Source: Alphaproteobacteria bacterium (GTDB lineage: Bacteria; Pseudomonadota; Alphaproteobacteria; Rhizobiales; Devosiaceae). Taken from it: DNA of 6,676 nucleotides. Below, in pieces: positions 1 through 4,604 of the stretch. The stretch is taken from the NCBI GenBank assembly GCA_018820005.1, contig JAHJOS010000021.1, positions 1 to 6,676 on the forward strand, given 5' to 3'. The notes below the pieces were generated by a model. That model made no database searches. It was not told where the DNA came from and worked only from the letters and a program-made list of their open reading frames with translations. Within the stretch, counting starts at the first letter, position 1, and each line of letters begins with the position of its first letter. The translations under genes were made by a program, and so were the position numbers.

Positions 1-1380
1 CAGCCAGACTATTGGTGCGCCGACGGGCGCGGTCAGGGTGGCGCCGGTCTGGTAGTCAAAATGGCGGATTTCAAAGCCTGCGGCGGTTCGGGCTAAGCCG
101 ACCCAGCGCCAGGGCATGCCGAGCAGCGCCAGACCGGCCACGTCGCCGATGGCGAGCCCTGCGCCGTCAAGATGGGCGGTGGCGGTCGACAGGGGGCCGA
201 TGGCGCGCTGGGTGAGGCTGTTTCTGGCCCGCCAGAAATCAGGCGCGGGCAGGGTGTGGAGGCGCAGATGGCCGGGACGCTCGATGAGGGACCATTTGCC
301 TGACACCGGCACGTGGTTCCACTGCCAGAGCGGGTTGAGCGAGGGGGCGTCGAAGTCGTCGCTGCGCTGCGGCCAGGGGACAGTGATGGCGGCGGGGGTG
401 GCCGTGGACGGCTTGACCCAGGTGCGCGGGGTGCGGCCGAGATTACCGGGCAGACCGAAATAGGGCCAGCCGGCGTCCCAGGTGATGGGCGACAGGCAGG
501 TCAGGCGCCCCAGGGAATTGTAATCCATCATCGACCAGGCCCACCACTGCCCGTCCGGCGTATCGACGATGCCGCCCTGATGCAGGTTGAGGCGGCCATT
601 GCTGGCGGGGTTGGGCGGCACGATGTCGAAGGGTGGCTGCAATGTGAAGGGAATGCCGGCGCCTCGGATCTTGTAGCCTTCCATCAGGCCAAAATCCTCA
701 TCGATTGATATGGCCGGGTTGATCTCCCAGGGGCCATCGATGTGGTCGGCGCGGGCGCAGGGCATGCGCATGGGGCCAACAAACCAGGCGCTGGTGATGA
801 GGTATTTGCCGTCGACCTTGTAGAAATGGGCGCCTTCGCCCATCAGGCTATCGGGCGGGGTCAGGTCGCGCTCGGTGCCCGGGCGGATGTGGTGCAGCGT
901 GTCGTCGAGTTCGGCAATCTTGAGGTTACGATAGCCCCAGACCACGTAGGCCCGGCCATCATCATCAAAGAACACGGTCAGGTCGTGGTAATTGTAGCTG
1001 GCCTCGCTGTGGGTCCAGGGACCGCGCGGGTCGGTGGCGGTATAGATCTGAGTCTTCTGCCTGTTGACGTTGGAGAAGATGTAGAATTTGCCGTCGCGAT
1101 AGCGGATGCAGGGCGCCCAGATGCCCTGGCCATAGATCTCGCCGCCCTCGAGGCGGAAATCGGGGCCGAGATCGAGCGTTTCGAAGGCGTAGGAGAGCAG
1201 TGTCCAATTGACCAGATCGGTCGAATGCAGCACCGGCAGACCCGGCATGGTGTGCATGGTGGTGCCAGTCATATAGTAATCGGTGCCGACGCGGATGATG
1301 TCGGGATCGGAAAACTCCTCGTAGAACAAGGGGTTTGTGTAGGTTCCGTTGCCGTTATCGGCACTCCAGGTGCTGCGCAT
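1..1380 (-). CDS. Glycoside hydrolase family 43 protein (beta-xylosidase / alpha-L-arabinofuranosidase type), C-terminus cut by the window edge
   Basis: The frame is open from an ATG at 1380 to base 1, giving 460 residues with no stop. An in-frame TGA lies 30 bases upstream and no other start codon falls between, so this ATG is the start, although its Shine-Dalgarno is weak. The N-terminal five-bladed propeller (about residues 14-325) has the GH43 signatures: SDPD (Asp25, expected general base), the YHDLTVF segment (Asp133, expected pKa modulator), GEGAHFYK (Glu182, expected general acid) and HQGGIVDTPDG (His267). From about residue 337, DDFDAPSLNPLWQWNH and KWSLIERPGHLRLHT match the concanavalin-A-like C-terminal domain (GH43_C2) of beta-xylosidases; this domain is incomplete. 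There is no signal peptide, so it probably acts in the cytoplasm on imported xylo- or arabino-oligosaccharides. Subfamily GH43_12 is my best guess; exact substrate is not determinable. It lies downstream of the sensor kinase on the same strand. Confidence 0.93.
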   Translation of the reverse strand, partial: MRSTWSADNGNGTYTNPLFYEEFSDPDIIRVGTDYYMTGTTMHTMPGLPVLHSTDLVNWTLLSYAFETLDLGPDFRLEGGEIYGQGIWAPCIRYRDGKFYIFSNVNRQKTQIYTATDPRGPWTHSEASYNYHDLTVFFDDDGRAYVVWGYRNLKIAELDDTLHHIRPGTERDLTPPDSLMGEGAHFYKVDGKYLITSAWFVGPMRMPCARADHIDGPWEINPAISIDEDFGLMEGYKIRGAGIPFTLQPPFDIVPPNPASNGRLNLHQGGIVDTPDGQWWAWSMMDYNSLGRLTCLSPITWDAGWPYFGLPGNLGRTPRTWVKPSTATPAAITVPWPQRSDDFDAPSLNPLWQWNHVPVSGKWSLIERPGHLRLHTLPAPDFWRARNSLTQRAIGPLSTATAHLDGAGLAIGDVAGLALLGMPWRWVGLARTAAGFEIRHFDYQTGATLTAPVGAPIVWL

Positions 1381-1443
1381 GGGCGGGCGATGCTCAAATG
1401 GTTGCTCTCATGCCGCGGGCAAGGAGTGGTCAATGGGGAAGGG

Positions 1444-1461
1444 GATCGTCCTCCAACGATC
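1444..1461. promoter_or_regulatory. Perfect 6-6-6 dyad, possible operator of the GH43 gene
   Basis: GATCGT (1444-1449) and ACGATC (1456-1461) form a perfect inverted repeat around a 6-base spacer. It lies immediately downstream of the candidate -10 hexamer, about where transcription would start, which is a typical position for a repressor operator. A six-base dyad could also occur by chance in GC-rich DNA, and no regulator is identified. Confidence 0.3.
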
Positions 1462-1467
1462 AATCGC

Positions 1468-1495
1468 ATCATAGAGATGGATATGGATCGCGCAA
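1468..1495 (-). promoter_or_regulatory. Possible promoter for the GH43 gene
   Basis: On the minus strand a TATGAT hexamer (1473-1468, five of six matches to the sigma-70 -10 consensus) follows a weak TTGCGC -35 (1495-1490) by 16 bases. A start just downstream would leave a leader of roughly 80-90 bases before the GH43 ATG. The -35 is poor, so this is only a candidate; readthrough from the kinase gene is an alternative because no terminator is visible in the gap. Confidence 0.3.
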
Positions 1496-1547
1496 TGTGA
1501 ATATCGGCGCGGCGCTGCGCGGCCTGGCGTCGCGTTACCAGCGGGGA

Positions 1548-2918
1548 TCAGGCGCGCTGGGACTGGGGCAGGACGGCTGCGGCGGGTGCCAGGGCGAGGC
1601 GGACGATGAGACCCGGCGCCGCGTCGTCGAGTGTCACGCTGGCGCGGTGGCGGGTCGCGATGGCCTTGACCATGGCCAGACCCAGGCCGGTGCCCAGTTC
1701 ATTGCGCTCCGGATTCATGCGGAAGAAGGGTTCAAAGACCGCGTCGCGCTTGTCGGCCGGAATGCCGGGGCCTGTGTCGGTGACCGACACCACAGGAGCG
1801 CCGGCGCCTTCGGTGACCGCCAGGGTTATGGCGGCGCCGGGGCCAGCGTAGCGGGTGGCATTTTCGATCAGATTGACCAGCAGTTGCTGCAGCATGCGGC
1901 GATCGCCAAAGGCGGGTGAGACCGGCGTGGTGGGCGCGATGTAGCGGATGGACTGCTGCTGATCCTCGACCACTGGCTCGAAAGTCTGGGCCAGATCGGC
2001 CAGCATGGAGGGCATGTCGAACAGGGCAAATGCCGCCGTGTCGTCCGAGGATTCGATGCGGGAGATGCGCAGGATGGTGTCGAGCGTATCCTTGAGGCGG
2101 TCCATCTCGTCATGGACCTGTTCGAGATAGAGCGCGACCTGCTCTGGCGTCGATGCGCTGGCCGCGGTCTGCAGCAGGATCGAGACACGGTTGAGCGGTG
2201 TCTTGAGATCGTGCGCAATGGCGATGGCGGTATTGCGCAGGCTGGCCATCAGTTCGGCAAGGCGATCAAGATAGCCATTGATCTCGCGCGAGACGTAGTC
2301 GAACTGGTCGTTGCGGGCGCTGACAGGCAGGCGCACATCGATATTCCCAGCGGCGACGCTTTCGAGGGTTAGGGCTAGACGGCGCAGTTTGAGGCTGGCG
2401 GCATGGCTGGCGATATAGCCCACCAGCAGACCCGACATGGCAACGATCAGTCCGGCGATCGCCAGCGCCGCCAGAACGGCATTGCCGGTGCGGCTGACCA
2501 TGTCATCGGTGCGGGCGACGACGACGATGTGGTCGCCGATCAGGCCGGCATGGGCCAGCAGTTCGCGGGCAGGGGTTTCGTCGCTGGCCGGCAGGGTGAT
2601 GGTGCCCCAATCGGTGAACCCGGGTGCGTCGTCGATATTGCCGGCCAGATAGTCGCCCTTGTCGGTAAACAGGCCGAAGGCAAAGCTGGGCGCAGAGCGG
2701 GTGGCGCTGGCCCAGTTGATGAACTGTGCCACACCCTGTTCGCCGGCCCGATCCTGCGCATCCTGGATGAGCACATAGTCTTCGGCAATGCTGGCACGCA
2801 GCTCCTCGGTGAGGGCGGCGGTGACCCGGACATAGACCAGGGCGCCGGCAATTGTGAGCACAGCGACCAGGACAAGCGTGACCAGCAGCATGGAGCGAAA
2901 GGTTTCGCCCGATGTCAC
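1548..2918 (-). CDS. Membrane sensor histidine kinase of a two-component system
   Basis: With a GTG start at 2918 the protein has 456 residues. It has a membrane segment at about 10-31, an extracytoplasmic region of about 110 residues, a second membrane segment at about 146-171 and a HAMP linker to about 225. The dimerization helix has the H-box AIAHDLKTPLNRV, with His236 the expected autophosphorylation site. The ATPase domain has the N-box LIENA (Asn353), the G1 box DTGPGIP (381-387), the F-box FEPFF and the G2 box GTGLGL (409-414), so all catalytic elements are present. The GTG directly follows the response-regulator stop (TAATGTG), suggesting coupled translation. A TTG at 2981 would give 477 residues but overlap the regulator by 62 bases; an ATG at 2891 would remove the cytoplasmic N-terminus. 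The extracytoplasmic region is not a sensor domain I recognise, so the ligand is unknown. Confidence 0.93.
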   Translation of the reverse strand: MTSGETFRSMLLVTLVLVAVLTIAGALVYVRVTAALTEELRASIAEDYVLIQDAQDRAGEQGVAQFINWASATRSAPSFAFGLFTDKGDYLAGNIDDAPGFTDWGTITLPASDETPARELLAHAGLIGDHIVVVARTDDMVSRTGNAVLAALAIAGLIVAMSGLLVGYIASHAASLKLRRLALTLESVAAGNIDVRLPVSARNDQFDYVSREINGYLDRLAELMASLRNTAIAIAHDLKTPLNRVSILLQTAASASTPEQVALYLEQVHDEMDRLKDTLDTILRISRIESSDDTAAFALFDMPSMLADLAQTFEPVVEDQQQSIRYIAPTTPVSPAFGDRRMLQQLLVNLIENATRYAGPGAAITLAVTEGAGAPVVSVTDTGPGIPADKRDAVFEPFFRMNPERNELGTGLGLAMVKAIATRHRASVTLDDAAPGLIVRLALAPAAAVLPQSQRA

Positions 2919-2919
2919 A

Positions 2920-3597
2920 TTAGCGTGGTGCGTGGATGGAATAGCCGGAATTCCTCGTGGTGTGGATGAGCGCGGTATCAAAGGGCTTGTCGATCTTGCT
3001 GCGCAGGCGGCTCATGTGGGTTTCGACCACCGTGGTGCGCGGATCGAAATTGAAATCCCAGACCTGTTCTAGCAGCATGGTCTTGGTCAGGATGCGACCG
3101 GCATTGCGCATCAGCACTTCGAGCAGGGCATATTCCTTGGCGAGCAGTTCGATCTGTTCGCCACCGCGGCGAGCAACGTGCGTGAGCAGATCCAGCTCGA
3201 GATCGTGGACGGTCAACCGCGTGGCCTGGCTGGCCTCCTGCGGGCGGCGGGTGAGCGCCGTGATGCGCGCGAGCAGTTCGGAAAAATGGAAGGGTTTGAC
3301 CAGATAGTCGTCTCCGCCAGCGAGGAGGCCCTCCACCTTGTCGTCGACGTCGCCCATGGCGGTGAGGAATATCACCGGCATCTGGTTGCTGGCGCCGCGC
3401 AGGGCCTTGAGGGCCGACAGACCATCCATCCCCGGCATCATGCGGTCCAGAATGAGCAGATCACAGGGATTGTAGAGACAGTAGGACAGCGCATCGCGGC
3501 CGTCGGTGACATGCTCGACGCTGTGGCCCTGCTGAATCAGGCCTTTGCGCAGGAACTCTGCAGAGGTCCGATCATCTTCGGCGAGCAATATCTTCAT
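2920..3597 (-). CDS. OmpR/PhoB-family response regulator
   Basis: This 225-residue protein has the normal OmpR-family length. Its receiver domain (about 1-118) has the acidic pocket Glu7-Asp8-Asp9, phosphoacceptor Asp51 in LLILDRMMPGMDG, the switch threonine Thr79 in FLTA and Lys101 in the KPF motif. A winged-helix DNA-binding domain follows (about 127-222), with the recognition-helix region TTVVETHMSRLRSKI. The last strand reads RNSGYSI where most members have RGxGY, a mild divergence. The start is the ATG at 3597, preceded by AGGAGA six bases upstream; an in-frame ATG at 3723 lacks this support and precedes a stretch unlike a receiver domain. It is followed by its cognate kinase with one base between them. 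It probably controls its own transcription and perhaps the adjoining hydrolase genes, as neighbouring regulators often do, but the regulon is inferred. Confidence 0.95.
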   Translation of the reverse strand: MKILLAEDDRTSAEFLRKGLIQQGHSVEHVTDGRDALSYCLYNPCDLLILDRMMPGMDGLSALKALRGASNQMPVIFLTAMGDVDDKVEGLLAGGDDYLVKPFHFSELLARITALTRRPQEASQATRLTVHDLELDLLTHVARRGGEQIELLAKEYALLEVLMRNAGRILTKTMLLEQVWDFNFDPRTTVVETHMSRLRSKIDKPFDTALIHTTRNSGYSIHAPR

Positions 3598-3603
3598 CGG
3601 CGG

Positions 3604-3609
3604 TCTCCT
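3604..3609 (-). promoter_or_regulatory. Ribosome binding site of the response regulator
   Basis: AGGAGA on the minus strand stands six bases before the ATG at 3597. It decides the start in favour of MKILLAEDD, a typical receiver N-terminus, over the upstream in-frame ATG at 3723. Confidence 0.75.
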
Positions 3610-3674
3610 GCTGCTATCGATACATGGCGTGATCGCAAGAGCAAATGGCCTTTGCCGTATCAATCGGGGCACAG

Positions 3675-3695
3675 TGGCGCACCAGCCGTGCGCCA
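3675..3695. repeat. 8-bp perfect inverted repeat with a 5-base spacer
   Basis: TGGCGCAC (3675-3682) and GTGCGCCA (3688-3695) are perfect reverse complements separated by CAGCC. No T-run follows on either strand, so it is not an intrinsic terminator. It lies about 80 bases upstream of the response-regulator start and could be an operator or a hairpin in its leader. Confidence 0.55.
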
Positions 3696-3708
3696 GACTG
3701 TCGTCCAG

Positions 3709-3776
3709 TTTACAAATCTGCAAGACTGGCGCTTGCCTGCACTGCCATGACGCCCGGACCCTTGCGGATTTGTAAG
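3709..3776. promoter_or_regulatory. Paired inverted 16-bp elements, candidate response-regulator binding sites
   Basis: TTTACAAATCTGCAAG (3709-3724) recurs as its reverse complement at 3761-3776 (CTTGCGGATTTGTAAG), with 14 of 16 positions conserved. Centre-to-centre distance is 52 bp, close to five turns of B-DNA, so both sites face the same side of the helix. Each copy is itself an imperfect dyad (TTACA-N4-TGCAA), resembling the TTACA/TGTAA half-sites bound by some OmpR-type metal-response regulators. Position between the divergent units suggests control of both. The sites are seen in the sequence; binding by the adjacent regulator is inferred. Confidence 0.55.
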
Positions 3777-3811
3777 CCGGGCGACAACAGGGCGCAAAGC
3801 CGGCGAAGCAG

Positions 3812-3842
3812 TTTGGGCGCGCGCCTGCACGGCAGGCCCAAA
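3812..3842 (+). other. Hairpin-forming sequence in the glucokinase leader region
   Basis: TTTGGGC (3812-3818) and GCCCAAA (3836-3842) are perfect complements. Within them GCCTGC (3823-3828) and GCAGGC (3832-3837) form a tight six-pair stem with a three-base loop. The inner stem overlaps the outer 3' arm by two bases, so the full outer stem competes with it at its base. There is no following T-run, so it is unlikely to be a terminator. It lies 65 bases before the kinase ATG and could be a leader structure or a protein-binding dyad. Confidence 0.4.
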
Positions 3843-3890
3843 ATGAACCACAGTCCTGGCGCCGCTTCGGCCATCATCAGGCGCTGCAGC

Positions 3891-3897
3891 GGTGAGG
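3891..3897 (+). promoter_or_regulatory. Ribosome binding site of the ROK kinase
   Basis: GGTGAGG ends nine bases before the ATG at 3907. An in-frame GTG at 3892 lies inside this Shine-Dalgarno and is therefore an unlikely start; the next ATG at 3931 has no comparable site. Confidence 0.7.
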
Positions 3898-3906
3898 AAC
3901 ACCCAA

Positions 3907-4599
3907 ATGCAAGACACTCCCAACGACCACATGATCGTGCTGTCGATCGATGTTGGCGGCTCGCACATCAAGTGCCTGACCAGCGCCGGCGGCACGCCGC
4001 AGCGGGTGGAGTCCGGCCCCAAGATGACGGCCGAAGCGATGTGCGCCGCGGTTAAGCAGATGATGGATGGGCAGGCATTTGACGCCATTGCCATCGGTTA
4101 TCCCGGGCCGGTGACGCACAACAAGCCCGTGGCAGAGCCACATAATCTGGCCAGTGGCTGGGTGGGCTTTGACTACCAGGCTGCGCTGGGCAAGCCGGTC
4201 CGACTGGTCAATGACGCGCTGATGCAGGCGCTGGGCAGTTATGAGGGCGGTCGCATGCTGTTTCTGGGGCTGGGGACCGGGCTGGGCGCCGCGATGATCG
4301 TGGACGGACGCGCCGAACCGATGGAGCTGGCGCATCTGCCCTACAAGAAAGGCCATAGCTTTGAAGATTATGTCAGCGAGGCCAGCCGGAAAAAGCGCGG
4401 CAACAAGCATTGGCGCAAGGCCGTGTTCGACATCGTCGAGCGCTTCGAGGCTGCTCTGGAGCCTGAATACGTGGTGATCGGGGGCGGCAATGTGGATCAT
4501 CTCAAGGATCTGCCGGCCCGGTGTCGGCGCGGCAATAATGATAATGCTTTCACCGGCGGTTTCCGGCTGTGGCAGGATAATCAGGTAACGGGGGAGTGA
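3907..4599 (+). CDS. Short ROK-family glucokinase, polyphosphate glucokinase-like
   Basis: The 230-residue protein probably phosphorylates glucose to glucose-6-phosphate in the cytoplasm. Its phosphate-binding loop is SIDVGGSHIK (13-22), the expected catalytic aspartate is Asp103 in LVNDAL, FLGLGTGLGAA (119-129) is the second phosphate loop, and VIGGGN (190-195) is the adenosine-region motif. It lacks the CxCGxxGC zinc motif of most ROK kinases. Instead it has ELAHLPYKKGHSFEDYV (140-156), then a basic stretch KKRGNKHWRK, as in polyphosphate/ATP glucokinases (PpgK), whose usual length is about 250-270. I infer a polyphosphate- or ATP-dependent glucokinase; the phosphoryl donor cannot be told from sequence. 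The GH15 gene follows after 5 bp, which suggests an operon where released glucose is trapped at once. The ATG at 3907 is chosen for its well-spaced Shine-Dalgarno. Confidence 0.88.
   Translation: MQDTPNDHMIVLSIDVGGSHIKCLTSAGGTPQRVESGPKMTAEAMCAAVKQMMDGQAFDAIAIGYPGPVTHNKPVAEPHNLASGWVGFDYQAALGKPVRLVNDALMQALGSYEGGRMLFLGLGTGLGAAMIVDGRAEPMELAHLPYKKGHSFEDYVSEASRKKRGNKHWRKAVFDIVERFEAALEPEYVVIGGGNVDHLKDLPARCRRGNNDNAFTGGFRLWQDNQVTGE
4590..4596 (+). promoter_or_regulatory. Ribosome binding site of the GH15 gene
   Basis: GGGGGAG lies inside the final codons of the kinase gene, eight bases before the ATG at 4605. This arrangement favours translational coupling of the two genes. Confidence 0.7.
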
Positions 4600-4604
4600 C
4601 GGAT

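Larger units (their letters stand above)
3598..3906. promoter_or_regulatory. Divergent control region between the response-regulator and glucokinase units
   Basis: These 309 bases separate the two divergent units and carry no convincing gene. They hold a short GCAAA/TTTGC dyad (3641-3655), an 8-bp perfect palindrome (3675-3695), a pair of inverted 16-bp elements (3709-3776) and a hairpin-forming stretch (3812-3842). Both promoters must lie here if each unit is transcribed on its own, but no hexamer pair on either strand fits sigma-70 well enough to place a start. This fits activator-dependent promoters with poor -35 boxes, which is an inference. Confidence 0.6.

Noticed and set aside
742..1500. 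Long plus-strand open frame (252 codons) opposite the GH43 gene
   Set aside because: Its translation is low-complexity Gly/Ala/Val-rich with no recognisable domain, while the opposite strand encodes clear GH43 motifs. It is a by-product of GC-rich codon use.
1381..1547. Intrinsic terminator between the sensor kinase and GH43
   Set aside because: The GC-rich stretch near 1505-1525 does not form a clean stem and no T-run follows on the minus strand.
2403..2969. Plus-strand open frame of 188 codons opposite the sensor kinase
   Set aside because: It is antisense to the membrane and extracytoplasmic region of the kinase and has no domain signature.
3598..3660. Sigma-70 promoter for the response regulator (TTGCTC / TATCGA, 16-base spacing)
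   Set aside because: Both hexamers match the consensus poorly and the implied start would crowd the ribosome binding site; too weak to annotate.
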